Below, one piece after another: positions 12,095-24,844 of a stretch of DNA of 64,000 nt. Every line of letters begins with the position of its first letter. Position 1 is the first letter of the stretch. The stretch is from NCBI GenBank assembly GCA_950097015.1, contig CATNEN010000010.1, positions 310,001 to 374,000 of the forward strand, read 5' to 3'. The notes below the pieces were generated by a model, which was not told where the DNA came from, did not search any database, and worked only from the letters and a program-made list of their open reading frames with translations. A program made the position numbers and the translations under genes. Source of the stretch: Macrostomum hystrix. Lineage: Eukaryota; Platyhelminthes; Macrostomidae.

Positions 12095-15000
12095 ATGGCT
12101 GACCAAGTAAGTAAAAATCGCATTTATGATGTATAAAAAAATATTTTTTTAAATTTATATTTAATATTCAGCATTTTAAACATAAACTGTTCCTCAGACT
12201 CAGTTCTGAACATAGAACATCATTAGGAAAATAATTGCAGGTCTTTCCTAATTTATTTCTTTGTTTGTTGCTTGCGCTTTTTTATCTGCGATTGCATTAC
12301 TATGCTGTAGTGAATGGACTGCTTTGTTTTTGTATCTTATTCTATAAACCTTGAAATAAAAATGGATATATATTTGCTTTATTTATCAGGATCAGTATAT
12401 GTTCACTCATATGTACACTCAAATCATAAATTAGTGCAAATTTTATCATCAATAAATGCTAGTTGGGGCTATATATAGCTATAATGGATATATTATTAAG
12501 ATGAATGTCTATTGTCTATGTTTCTCATTGTCAGAGGAGTCAGTAAAGCTATTTAAGGATATTAAGGTATTACTACCAACTTTAACCTACTTAATTGACA
12601 TAAAAATAAATTAGGGATACTTATTATTTTTTTAGTATTTACTGAGTGCTCTCGAACTGTTGTCTTGATTTAAATAAACACTTTCTTTAGCATGCTTTAT
12701 GGGTTTTTAATTAGTCTATTTTTGTAACCTATAAATATTATATTTCATAAATATAATAATTAAAAATGCAAAAAAGCCTAGCCATTGTAATTTTTACTGC
12801 TAGTTTTTTAGTGAATAGTTTCAGCAAATATGTGAATAGGGTCCCTTAGTCAAATCAGAGACTAAAATAAAAATTTTTGCCATATTGATAGTCATCTTCA
12901 TTATTAGGAAATTATTTATGTGATAAATAAGTAGCTAGACTTTGTATTTTTGTCATTTGCACAGCAAATTTAGGTAATAATGTTTTATCAAAATTATACA
13001 AAAATGTCTCTAATTGTTGTATAATGACTCTAACATTATTGAAAAACTTGAACACTGTTATATATTTTGCTTATTAGTTATGTAAACAACAGTAAAATTT
13101 GTTTATTTACAATTTTGCTACTAATTATTAGACATGAGATTTTTGTCCTAAAACTTTGCAATCTTATAATTTTCATTTATTTAAATGTATGCATAAAATA
13201 TGCATATGTTGACTAAAATGTTTTTGTCACAGTATAATATAGATTGTACTAACTACCAGTTTTTATTAATAAGAAAGAAATGTGATTTAGAAAAGAAAGA
13301 AAATGACAAATATTAATTTGTGCTTCTATTGCAAGTAACTAAATGTATCTTAGCAATAAGTTGTAGATTAATTTACATTAAAACACTTCTTTTAAACTCC
13401 AATGAACTTCTTTGAGCTGTGATAAAAAGTAAAATATAAATTGTATATTTATTGCATAGCTGTACATTTAATATCCATTTATCTATACTAAAATGTTCAT
13501 TCTGATTCTAAGTCATATATTATATTAGTAAAAATAGCTGCTATATATGTAAAATATATTAAGAGACCTATATTAAGTAAGTCATTCTATATGCAATCCA
13601 CCTATACAAAACAACATTACTCACTTCTTAGATGAGCAAGGCGGACAAGAAGAAGGCCGGTAAGGCCAAGCTTGAGGACCTGAAGCAGGAGCTGGACATG
13701 GACGAGCATTCTGTTGACATCCAAGAGCTGTATAGTCGCCTGGAGACCAACCCCACCTCCGGCCTCACTGTGGCAGATGCGGCTCAGAGGCTGATCAAGT
13801 ATGGCCGCAATGAGCTGACACCGCCCAAGACAACGCCAGAGTGGGTGAAGTTCTGCAAGACACTGTTTGGCGGCTTCTCCCTGCTGCTGTGGATTGGAGC
13901 CATCCTCTGCTTTGTGGCCTACGGCATTCAGGCTAGTTGTGCTTCATTGCTGCAGTGCTAACCATACCTCATACTTGGTCCTTCAAGGATTTGTCACTGC
14001 CCCATAGGCTTGGTCCTGAATTTTGTGCCTTTCATTTTGTACTTTTGCCACACACTTAAAGCCTTCTTATTAACTGCTCATTCACTGTGCAGACCGGAGC
14101 CTACGAGAACCCACCTGGTGACAACCTTTACTTGGGCATTGTGCTCACCTTCGTGGTGGTGGTGACTGGCATCTTCTCCTACTATCAAGAGGCCAAGTCC
14201 GCCAAGATCATGGAGAGCTTCAAGAAGATGGTGCCGCAGCACGCCATGGTCATCCGCGGCAGCCAGAAGCTCAACGTGCCCTCCGAGGAGCTTGTGATCG
14301 GCGACATTGTCGAAGTCCGGATGGGCGACCGAATCCCTGCCGACATTCGCATCATCACGTCGCACGGCTTTAAGGTGGACAACTCCTGTCTGACTGGCGA
14401 GTCCGAGCCGCAGTCGCGCACTCCCGAGTACACCAACCAGAACCCACTCGAGACCAAGAACCTGGCTTTCTTCTCAACCAACGCTGTTGAGGGTGAGTTT
14501 CTGACGCTCATGAGTTCCCTACAAGATCCCAGATTGGCTGCTAGTCCTTCCACTGTTGCTTTCGACATACTTCGGGGCCTTTGGCAGACACGCGAAACAG
14601 ATAAAAGCTGTGATTGCTTCCACTCCCAGAGTCGAGTTAATCATTTGGCGCCAGTCTAGAGTGCGGGACAAGCCTCAAAGGGTTGAAGTGTTTTTAATTT
14701 AGCTGTACCGAGTTGAGGCTTGCCAATATGGTTAGTAGTCTTAGCCAAACTCGAAGGCGCAGCTGTCGTGCATGTATCCGGCGGAGTGGAAGCGGAAAAT
14801 TTCTTGCCTATAGAAAACACTGCATAAATTTTAGTGTTGGGTAAATGTGACACTGCTTACTTTCGGTCTCTTGGCTAGCCGAATTTCAATCAGGTCGCAA
14901 CAAGTCGTCACGCTGTGCTGTGCTGTGCTCTCTTTGTTAAGCCAGGCCGATCGGGGAACAGAACTGGTTTCCTAGAGAGCTACCTGGCCTCCCCCCTCTG

Positions 15001-18000
15001 CTATTGAACTGGCCTAGACCAGTTTTCTGTGTCTTGGGCTTCCAGGCCAGGGGCTGGAGCCTGGACAGCCAAGTCTCTGTTTCCCTTTGCCGCTGTGCAC
15101 GGCTGCCCACCCTGCCTGCATAATTCATTTGGATCAGCCACGTCCATTTCCTGCCTCGACCTCGCTGCTTGTTGATTGTTGCTCTTGCTAAAACTTCCTG
15201 CGCCCCAAGCCTTTCTGCAATTTCCTGCACCGCTAGTCTTCTTCTGCTCTGAATTGCTCGTTCTTGTAGGTAGCTCAAGCGCGACCTGATTTATGATTCG
15301 TTAATTTGATGATGTGACAGAAAAAAAACTGCGTTTCGACTTGCCAAGACTTGGCTAGGTGAGTGAAGGCTGGTTCCAGTTCAGGAAAATTCCAGCTGTT
15401 CAGCTAATATTAGTGCGCCCCAATTGTGCTTGGGTATTGTGAAGTGGAAGCAAAGTACGCATCTTAGGTGAGTGGAGGCTGAGAGTGCGCATGCGTGCCT
15501 GTTCGACCTTGGTCGCTAACGGCATAGCTGAATCTGAAATCTGTCACGCGGCGGCCGCGTGCCCTGCGCCTCTCAGTGTGTGGCTTAGTTGGAAAGTTGG
15601 CTAGCACTGTTAGAGTGGGCACTGGGCTCTCATGCTCAATGGAAATTAGCTGCTTCTGCAGGCATGCATTCGTGGCTTTGGGGCTGCTGCTTGTTTTGCA
15701 TATTCATTCAGCGCATTCAGGTTTATTACGTGCGACCCTGCGTCACACTGGCTTGGCTCTTACAGCTCGGTGTAAAAAGACCCGCCAGGCACCGAGTTCA
15801 GTTCCTAGCGGCCCTGCAATGCCTTTGAGGCCTTTATTAGTCAGGTTTCCAAGCTCTGATTTGAGCGATAAACAAAGCCTTTATCAGTGCACTGGGAGCC
15901 TTGAGCAGTTAGCGATATCTCCCCGTGTAGCGGCGGGTATCGTGTTTCGCTTTATCTCGAACCGCTCCGCCCTGCGTTTTTTTGCTTTTTTGCTCTGCCT
16001 GCTACTACTAGCTGGCTGGTGCCTCCTCTGCACTGTTTAGTCCTGTCCTGATTGCAGCTTTTACAATCTTCAACTCGGCTGTCTGCAGCAGAGCAGCAAC
16101 TGCGGCTCTAGCTTTAGTGGCCCGAGTAAAATTAGGGCTTGCCTGGCCGCAATGTCCCCTCGGAATCGGGATTTGCAAAGGAAAGGGCCCGGGTGTCACC
16201 GAGAATGGGTCGGGCTTAGACTGGGAGGGATTTTGGGCTTTCGGACTGGGAGAAATGAGGGAAGAGTCTCTTCTAAGCCTTCTCTTCTGCCTTCAACCCA
16301 GAGTGTTGTGCGCGGCGCGGCAACTGCGTGTTGGCAGTTGGCACCGCGCGGGCAGGGAGGGCAAAGTAGGAGGAAGAGGAGGTCCGACAGCCAAGGAGGC
16401 TCCCAGGGTGGGAAGGGAGACGCGGCCTGGCGGTTGCTTTGAGTGGCCCAGCGCGATTCGCAGTTTATTTTTAGCCACCCTTCCTTCTTCTCTGTCCCTT
16501 TGTGCTGCCCAGGCCCAAGGTCGCGCCCGCTTTAAGGGCAGTGGGGAGAGGGAAAGAAAGGAAGGGGGATGGGGACAGGAGGACGGTATCGATTCTAGGG
16601 AGGGCTGAGGCTCGCGGCTGTGTTGTGTCTGCCTGGGAGGGTGTGGGGCGTGTGGCCTGGGAAGTTGGGGAACCGAGCGGGGCTGGGGAGAATTTAGGGT
16701 GAAGGGTTTAGGAATCCTCCCACCGCCTGCATGAGGAGAGGCGTGTTAGGGGAGCTGTGGCAGTGTTTGGGCAGAGGAGAGCGGGCAGTCACTGAGGGTG
16801 GGTTTGACGGCCCCGCCCGAGAAAAATGGATGTACTTGGGCGGGCTGCTGCAAGAGATTACTCCAGTCTCCATCGACTCCGGCTGCTCTACCTCTCCTCT
16901 CTTCTCTTCTGATGCCAGTCGAAAATGTAAATTGATCAATGGCTGGGTGGGGTACACTTGGTATATGCACATTTGTGCTCCACAATTCAATCGATTCCGC
17001 CCTGCCCTGCCGCCAGGCCTCCGTGCTCCGGCTTGAGAAGGGAGGGAATATAGAGTTTGAGTCTGGTCTTCATCAGATGCGGGAGCTGGGGGTTGAGGCT
17101 GTAAGCCCCAACTGCATCGTCTCACAGTTCAGGCGCTTAATGTCTCACTAGTGCTGCATGAGGCCCGGGCAGAGCCAACAAGCTGCATCCTTTAGCCATT
17201 GTGCAGCCTCTCAGCCTCGTCTGCTCCTTTTCTTCTGACAACAATGCTTTCAGGCGGTGTGGCAAGGCTGGAAGTAATCACGCAGAGTGGGCCCCCGACA
17301 CTTGGAGGGCGGATGCTGCTCACCTATCGTGCTCATTCTTATTTGTGAGCTCATACAACTGAAGGCATGCAATCGGCCTAAGTGACTAGTGAGCTGCTCA
17401 AGCCAGTTGGAAATGTCAGCGCTGTAGCCTGGCTCTCAAATCTGACCTGATAGGAAAATGGGATTGCCACTCGAATAATACCAATGTGTCCATTTCTCAG
17501 CATAAGCCATAATAAGCATAAGCAAGATATATCACGGTGTTGCGGTCTATCTTGCTTTAGGCTTTCCCAGCCGTTACCCCCGTCTCTGATCAAACTTTAT
17601 CCTCATCACCAGTGGTCATTGTCCGATTATCAATCGTTCATTTCCCCATTTTCAATCGGTCATTGACCCATTATCAATCAGTCATTACCCCGTTATCAAT
17701 CGGTCATTACCCCGTTATCAATCGGTCATTACCCCGTTATCAATCGGTCATTACCCCGTTATCAATCGGTCATTGCCCCGTGATCAATCGATCATTACCC
17801 CATGATCTGTCGGTAGTTCCTAGATCATTTTTTATACCCCAGGCGCCTGCACGGGCATTGTGATCTGCACCGGCGACCACACCGTCATGGGCCGCATCGC
17901 CAACCTGGCCTCTGGCCTGGAGATGGGAGAGACTCCCATTGCCAGGGAGATCCAGCACTTCATCCACATCATCACCGGTGTTGCCGTGTTCCTCGGCGTC

Positions 18001-21000
18001 TCATTCTTCGTCATCGCCTTCATCCTGCAGTACAACTGGCTGGAGGCCGTCATCTTCCTCATCGGCATCATCGTGGCCAACGTGCCCGAAGGCCTCCTGG
18101 CCACTGTCACCGTCTGCCTGACCCTCACCGCCAAGCGAATGGCCTCCAAGAACTGCCTGGTGAAGAACCTGGAAGCTGTGGAGACCCTGGGCTCCACCAG
18201 CACCATCTGCTCGGACAAGACCGGTGAGTTGTGTTGTTCGCGCCAATTTGGGCCCGCCAGTCAGGCCAGCCCCAAGCTCGCTATCGATTGCAGGCGATAA
18301 TGGGCGCTCCGCTGGCCAGAAGGGAAGCTTTTTTCGTCCGTGGGATTAACGCCAGATGCGCTATATATATAACCTCATTTATAGTTTCATTAGTTGGTTG
18401 ATTGCTTTCAATTCTACTGCTGGGCACAGCCCCCTGCCTACTGCGAGTAGTGTAAATCATTAGCAAAATATAGCTAAGAGAAAACCAACAGCTGGGTACG
18501 AACGAGCTGAGCTGTGATGGGAAGGACGGGAAATGTTCTGTTTTTAGCGCAGCTGACAGGCCTGCCTCTGGTAATTGTGACTGACAGCGAGTGGGATTCT
18601 TCCTCTTGGCCCTGGCAAGAATTCGAACCCCCTCGCTCCTTCGCCAGGCACCCTGACGCAGAACCGCATGACCGTGGCCCACATGTGGTGCAACAACCGC
18701 ATCCTGGAGGCCGACACCTCCGAGGAGCAGAACACGGCCGAGTACAACAAGTCCTCGCCCGAGTGGATGGCCCTCGGCCGCTGTGCCATGCTGTGCAACC
18801 GCGCCGAGTTCAAGACCGGCGAGGAGAGCAAGCCTGTGCTCAAGCGCGAGTGCAACGGCGACGCCTCGGAGAGCGCCCTGCTCAAGTGCGTTGAGCTCAG
18901 CATCGGCGGCGTCAACGAGTACCGTAAGAAGAACGCCAAGGTGTGCGAGGTGCCCTTCAACAGCACCAACAAGTACCAGCTGTCCATCCACCGCACTGAC
19001 GATGGTGATAAGCGCTACCTGCTGGTGATGAAGGGCGCACCGGAGCGCATCCTGGACCGCTGCTCCCACATCCTCATTAACGGCAAGGACGTCATCATGG
19101 ACGAGGAATGGAAGACCGCCTTCAACACCGCCTACGAGGAGCTGGGCGGCATGGGCGAGCGGGTGCTCGGCTTCTGCGACTTCCGTATGCCCGTTGAGGA
19201 GTACCCGGACGGCTACGCCTTCGACCCGGAGGAGCAGAACTTCTCGCTGATGAACCTGCGCTTTGTCGGCCTCATGTCCATGATCGACCCGCCCCGCGCT
19301 GCCGTGCCCGACGCCGTGGAGAAGTGCCGCTCCGCTGGCATCAAGGTAGGCCAGACACGCTTGACCTGTTTGCTGAACCCATATGTCCCGCTTTCTGACT
19401 AACTTATTTCTGATCCACAGTCCTGACCTATCCGTAGATTGTTATCCACAGTCCTGACCTATCCGTTGATTGCAGGTCATTATGGTGACTGGCGACCACC
19501 CGATCACAGCCAAGGCCATCGCCAAGGGAGTCGGCATTATTAGCCCCACCAGCAAGACCGTCGAGGACATCGCCAAGGACCGCAACGTGGACCCGTCTAT
19601 GGTGAACCCGCGCGACGCCATCGCCTGCGTGGTGCACGGCAGCGACCTGCGCGACATGACACCCGCCCAGATCGACGACATCCTGCGCCACCACCCGGAG
19701 ATCGTGTTCGCCCGCACCAGCCCACAGCAGAAGCTCATCATTGTGGAGGGCTGCCAGCGCCAGGGCGCCATCGTGGCCGTCACCGGCGACGGCGTCAACG
19801 ACTCGCCTGCGCTGAAGAAGGCCGACATCGGCGTCGCTATGGGCATCGCTGGCAGCGACGTCAGCAAGCAGGCCGCTGACATGATCCTTCTTGACGACAA
19901 CTTCGCGTCCATTGTTACCGGCGTCGAGGAGGGCCGCATTATCTTCGACAACCTGAAGAAATCCATCGCCTATACCCTGACCTCCAACATCCCGGAGATC
20001 TCGCCCTTCCTCCTGTTCATCCTGGCCGACGTGCCGCTGCCCCTCGGTACCATTACCATCCTGTGCATCGACCTCGGCACCGACATGGTCCCCGCCATCT
20101 CCCTGGCCTACGAGGAGGCCGAGAGCGACATCATGAAGCGGAAGCCGCGCGACCCGCAGCGCGACAACCTGGTGAACGAGCGCCTCATCAGCATGGCGTA
20201 CGGCCAAATCGGCATGATCCAGGCCAGCGGCGGCTTCTTCGTCTACTTTGTCATCCTGGCCGAGAACGGCTTCCTGCCGCGTCGGCTGCTCGGCCTGCGC
20301 AAGGAGTGGGACAGCGAGGGCGTCAATGACCTGGAGGACAGCTATGGACAGGAATGGGTGAGTGCGAGCCCGGCTTCCTAGATCCTAAAATTCCTGCCGA
20401 AAACCAGACCCCTAGGCTGAGCAGTCAGTTTCCCAGATGCCCATGGTGAGCAGTCAGTTTCCTAGATCCCCATGCTGAGCAGTCAGTTTCCCAGATCCCC
20501 ATGCTGAGCAGTCAGTTTCCTAGATCCACATGCTGAGCAGTCAGTTTCCTAGATCCACATGCTGAGCAGTCAGTTTCCCAGATCTCCATGCTGAGCAGTC
20601 AGTTTCCCAGATCTCCATGCTGAGCAGTCAGTTTCCCAGATCTCCATGCTGAGCAGTCAGTTTCCCAGATCTCCATGCTGAGCAGTCAGTTTCCCAGATC
20701 TCGATGATGAGCAGTTAACAGCTAATGCAAACATCTCAGTCGCGCTGCCGCCCACCCCGCAGACCTACGCCCAGCGCAAGCGCCTGGAGTACACCTGCCA
20801 CACGGCCTTCTTCGCCAGCATCGTGATCGTGCAGTGGACAGACCTGCTGATCTGCAAGACCCGCAAGAACTCCATCTTCCAGCAGGGCATGTGGAATCAC
20901 CATATGACCTTCGGCCTGTTCTTTGAGACCACCCTGGCCGCCTTCATGTCCTACTGTCCCGGCCTGGACAAGGCCCTGCGCATGCAGCCCTTGCGCTTCA

Positions 21001-21119
21001 CCTGGTGGCTGCCGGCCCTGCCATTCTCCATTGTCATCTTCCTGTACGATGAGATTCGCAAGTACCTGCTGCGCCGCCTGCCACCCGGCAACTGGCTGGA
21101 GCGGGAGACCTATTACTGA
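12095..21119 (+). CDS. ATP1A: Na+/K+-transporting ATPase alpha subunit
   Basis: P-type ATPase of the plasma membrane that exchanges 3 Na+ out for 2 K+ in per ATP. Coding exons: 12095-12106, 13632-13931, 14093-14492, 17843-18223, 18648-19345, 19476-20357 and 20763-21119. They sum to 3030 bases (1009 residues), a normal length. Visible landmarks include TGES (about residue 205, actuator), VANVPEGLL (M4 ion site) and CSDKTGTLT with phosphorylated Asp about 362, which is split by intron 4. Others are [11 protein letters not shown] (nucleotide domain), [17 protein letters not shown], and the C-terminal ETYY. In the M1-M2 loop Gln104 and Asn115 stand where Gln111 and Asn122 of mammalian alpha1 make it ouabain-sensitive, so a sensitive pump is inferred. 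Introns 3 and 6 carry minisatellites. Intron 2 seems to use a GC donor (CAG|GCTAGT). Codons are strongly C/G-ending, unlike the AT-rich intron 1. The start at 12095 is chosen for TATA and Kozak context; ATG 13632 opens exon 2 and would shorten the protein by only 4 residues. Confidence 0.97.
12107..13631 (+). other. Na+/K+-ATPase intron 1, AT-rich, no repeat array
   Basis: The intron runs from CAA|GTAAGT to TTAG|ATG. It is extremely AT-rich and holds no coding frame or minisatellite, which makes it an exception among the large introns here. First introns of highly expressed genes often carry enhancers, but no specific site can be named. Confidence 0.8.
14493..17842 (+). other. Na+/K+-ATPase intron 3
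   Basis: A 3.35 kb intron between the exon ending EG(G) and the exon starting (G)CTGIVI. It has GC-rich purine/pyrimidine-biased stretches (about 15,000-17,000) with overlapping open frames that resemble no family, and a 22-bp minisatellite near its 3' end. No nested gene is supported. Confidence 0.75.
17611..17816. repeat. 22-bp minisatellite in Na+/K+-ATPase intron 3
   Basis: About 9 copies of a 22-bp unit (core CGGTCATTACCCCGTTATCA). The outermost copies are the most diverged. The array ends about 25 bp before the acceptor of exon 4. Confidence 0.93.
19421..19475 (+). repeat. Duplicated 3' splice region in Na+/K+-ATPase intron 5
   Basis: TCCACAGTCCTGACCTATCC occurs twice in tandem just before the exon 6 acceptor (TTGATTGCAG at 19475). 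CTGAC, a plausible branch-point sequence, is therefore present twice. The upstream copy ends in CGTAG, a weak alternative acceptor. Confidence 0.8.
20415..20715. repeat. 29-bp minisatellite in Na+/K+-ATPase intron 6
   Basis: About 10 copies of a 29-bp unit (core TGCTGAGCAGTCAGTTTCCC). It starts 58 bp after the exon 6 donor and fills most of the 405-bp intron. Variation is concentrated in the AGATCTCCA / AGATCCACA part. Confidence 0.95.
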
Positions 21120-22230
21120 GCAGCTGACCGCGGTGGCCTGGGAAATCGTGTGTAGAATTTGTGCAACAACTCCAATTAGGAATGCGAGTCACGCACTGCA
21201 ATTACTATCGCTGCACTTTAGCCGTTTATCTTTTAACCCTATGTACTTGTCGGGCGGGCGAACCCTACTCTGAGGACTGTGTTTTATTGTTCCTTAGCTG
21301 TCGCATTCACGAACTTTGTAATTTGTTTTTTTATCCCCCCTCCTGGCAGTGCCCGCCCGTTGCATCAGTTCTGTTGTGTTCCGCTGTTTTCTCTGTCTGT
21401 GTTGTCAGCCTTGCTTGATGTTAGTGTCTGCCCCATCATCATGATGCCATTCGCTGCCGTGTTTACACATTTCAATTCAACATCCGTTTGAGCTTTAGAT
21501 CCCGCCGCATCCTCCTGTGCGGTCATTGCAGATTTTTAGATCCAATATTCGCCTTTCCCGGCCCTCGACTAGCAAGTGTTGCCTCATGCCTAGGACTCAG
21601 AAATCGCTTAGACTTTTTTCTAATTCGGCAACGGCATTGCCGCATCCTCTATTTTTATTAATCTTATCAGTAGTTGATCAGCTCACACTCTGGTCTGCCC
21701 AGATCTCCTGTGCAATTTGGTCCACCCAGGCGTATCTATTCGCAATATATACATATATTTATTATTTTTAGTCCATCTTCTGTTTTGTTTTAGATTCTCT
21801 TGTGTTTCTTTCGCCTTGTTTTTTGTCTACTTAGTGGAATCCCATCTGCCATCTGGGAGCTGTGCGCGCTAACTCAAACATTCTCCCGGCCCGCCTGAGA
21901 CCGCTGGCCAGGACAGTCGGGCAGTCAACTACTCGCGAGTAGTCTGGTGGCGCGCGGCTCCGAGTGCTTGCGTGCTCTGCCCGAGCACACGGCCTCATCA
22001 ATGAAAACTGCTCACTGGTAGCGCAAAGCTAAACATTTCAGACAGACTATTAGCCGCAATAACTTAGCTAGCTCTTTAACACCCAACCTACATAATTATG
22101 CAACCTCTGTAATCAGCAAACAGCAATGGAATTTTATATATTTACTTTTTTCTTTGCACGTGTTTCTTGAAGATGAGCCTTTTCTTCTTTGCAAAAACCA
22201 AAAAATGAAAGAATTGAATAAGCAAATAAA
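21120..22230 (+). other. Na+/K+-ATPase 3' UTR and candidate polyadenylation signal
   Basis: Non-coding, T-rich sequence follows the TGA. AATAAA at 22225-22230 is the first clear polyadenylation signal. This would give a 3' UTR of about 1.1 kb. No other gene is seen. Confidence 0.45.
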
Positions 22231-23138
22231 GCATAGGCGACTGTGGCGAGTCTTATTAGAATTAAGCAAAACAACCTACCTGCAGGGCCATCATAATATC
22301 TTTTATTGGCCGATTGATACTGCCAGAAACTCCGCTTGCTTCTTTTGTATCACCTTGGCTGCTTTTTTTATTGCTCCTCTGCCGGGCGGTAGTCGCGAGT
22401 TCTCGACCCAGATTAGATTAGCCCGAGCTCAGCTACTCCGAATATCGGTGAAGTGGCTCTGAGCTGTGTGGAAGCATTCTGTGACGTCTAAGCTTAGTTA
22501 CCTTCAGCTACCTGCTCATGTACATGCATTTGCTGTGCCGTCACGGTTCGTATGAAATTCTCCGCTCTATCCGATAAAACAGTATCCATAATCACAAAGT
22601 AATTCAGCTGTGTCAAGGGTGCCTGGTGGCTAAAGCCAACAATAAGGCATAATTATTCTGCTTCCAAAAACTGCATGATGCAATTGTTGATTATTTTGTA
22701 TTGCTCATATTGTTTATTTTTTATGGGCAGAGATTTTCCATTTTATCCGATGAAACAACTCCCAGAATCGCTAATCATAAGCATTTTTAATTATTCAACG
22801 ATACTCAACAATTCTCGTCGGGGTGTCTGGTGGCGAAAACGCCAACATCGGCATCGTTTTTCAGCTGACAAATTTCCTTTGTCGGCTGTTATTGTTGATT
22901 ACTCGTATTTTGTACTCATTAATCTTGCCAATCTTTTTAATTTTTTAAACTAAATACGGATTCGCTATAGAGGCTTACGCAGAGCAATGTTAGTTGCTTG
23001 CCACCAGGGACTCCGACAACAATCGCTGAATATCTCGACGCTGCTGACTCGGACAGCTTTGAAAGTTGGCTCATCGTAAAGGGCGGAAAATTGACCCATA
23101 TATGACTCTTTCAGCAAAATCGGTCATTCGATTTAGAA
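22231..23138. other. Intergenic with a diverged hairpin-bearing duplication
   Basis: Two diverged copies of a segment lie at roughly 22560-22660 and 22740-22860. Each contains a hairpin of the form GGTGGC-loop-GCCAAC (22626-22641 and 22828-22845). No coding exon is recognised. Confidence 0.45.
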
Positions 23139-23787
23139 GCTAGTGGTTAGCTAGTGAGTAGCTAGTGGGTAGCTAGTGAGTAGCTAGTGGTTAGCTAGTG
23201 AGTAGCTAGTGGTTAGCTAGTGAGTAGCTAGTGGTTAGCTAGTGAGTAGCTAGTGGTTAGCTAGTGAGTAGCTAGTGGTTAGCTAGTGAGTAGCTAGTGG
23301 TTAGCTAGTGAGTAGCTAGTGGTTAGCTAGTGAGTAGCTAGTGGTTAGCTAGTGAGTAGCTAGTGGTTAGCTAGTGAGTAGCTAGTGGTTAGCTAGTGAG
23401 TAGCTAGTGGTTAGCTAGTGAGTAGCTAGTGGGTAGCTAGTGAGTAGCTAGTGGGTAGCTAGTGGGTAGCTAGTGGTTAGCTAGTGAGTAGCTAGTGGTT
23501 AGCTAGTGAGTAGCTAGTGGGTAGCTAGTGGGTAGCTAGTGGTTAGCTAGTGAGTAGCTAGTGGTTAGCTAGTGAGTAGCTAGTGGGTAGCTAGTGAGTA
23601 GCTAGTGGGTAGCTAGTGGGTAGCTAGTGAGTAGCTAGTGGGTAGCTAGTGGTTAGCTAGTGAGTAGCTAGTGGTTAGCTAGTGAGTAGCTAGTGGTTAG
23701 CTAGTGAGTAGCTAGTGGTTAGCTAGTGAGTAGCTAGTGGTTAGCTAGTGAGTAGCTAGTGGGTAGCTAGTGGGTAGCTAGTGGGTA
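23139..23787. repeat. 11-bp minisatellite with 22-bp higher-order unit
   Basis: About 59 copies of TAGCTAGTGAG/TAGCTAGTGGT. Over most of the array GAG and GGT forms strictly alternate, giving a 22-bp higher-order period, interrupted by GGG forms. Each GAG unit holds TA|GTGAGT, a donor-like sequence on the plus strand. Confidence 0.95.
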
Positions 23788-23999
23788 TAGTAGGCAGTGG
23801 GTATTTGAAATATCCCCAGGGGATAAAATAGGCACTCTTTACTATAGCTTTCTGCAGCCCATTTGGTGTTACATGCATTTAATTAATCCAAGATCTGCCT
23901 GCCAGGGTATTTCAGCTTTAGTCTATGGTCACAAGGATGCCATAGCGGCATTTAGTTTGGTCCAACAAGCATCAATTTGGTGCATAGTGATTTCTTAGT

Positions 24000-24750
24000 T
24001 GCCTTTCTATATACTAATTCAGACATGACTAACACTGACACGAGGATGGAAGCAATTCCTCATTTGCAACTGCTGCGGAAGAGCCAGACCAGCAACAGAA
24101 TTGTGGACCCATATGCTAGACTTTCGAACGAGCGCCATGGGCTAGTGATCAAAGCGCTCGGCAGAAGTAAACACCCAAAAGAAACTGCAAGGTTGTTGAA
24201 TGTTAAATAAAATACAGCATCGCTCTGTGCGTTGAAACCACGGGCAGAAGAGATCGTCTGCGAAGGGGTGGCAATCGCCAAAACAAGTTGCTTGAGTCTC
24301 AGGTCCAACTCTACTCAATGAAATCGAAAGAAACCCTCTGTTGACGTTGCAGCAACTGCAGCAGAAGCTGGTCGAACAGTTCTAGTTGGTTGTCAGCATC
24401 TCGGCTCTGATATTCCAACGGTACGCAACAGCTAGCAGACGGTTGCGACAAGGCAGGAGTTTGCTGAATGGCTGACGGCTCTTGACCCCGGAGTTCATCT
24501 AATTTATGTAGGCGAAGCTGGATTCAACATTTGGACTCAAAGAATACAGGGTCGTGGTTGTCACGGCCAGCACGTACCACGCACTGTCTATTCTCAGCGA
24601 GGTCATTAAGTGAATGTACTGCAAGCAATTTCACTTATCTTTAACTCTTTCTCGGGCTTCACAGCTGATACGGACCTAATTGATGCTGGTTGGACCAAAT
24701 TAAATGCCGCTAAGCTGAAATACACTACCAGGCAGATCTTGGATTAAATT
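24000..24750 (+). pseudogene. Decayed Tc1/IS630-like (DDE) transposase
   Basis: Fragments in several frames resemble a Tc1/IS630-type transposase. A helix-turn-helix-like stretch is at about 24120-24210 (ALGRSKHPKETARLLNV), and a linker (NEIERNPLLTLQQLQQKLVEQ) follows near 24318. The second catalytic Asp/Glu region is at about 24500-24600 (VGEAGFNIWTQRIQGRG...GQHVPRT; intact relatives usually have D at the V or E region). Stop codons and frame changes separate the pieces, so it is inactive. Terminal inverted repeats were not found. Confidence 0.6.
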
Positions 24751-24844
24751 AAATGCTTGTAAGACCAAATGGGCTCCAAAAAGCTATATTAAGAGTAAAT
24801 CCAAACTTTTTTCTATGGCCTAAAATCATTCAGGCAATGCTAAT

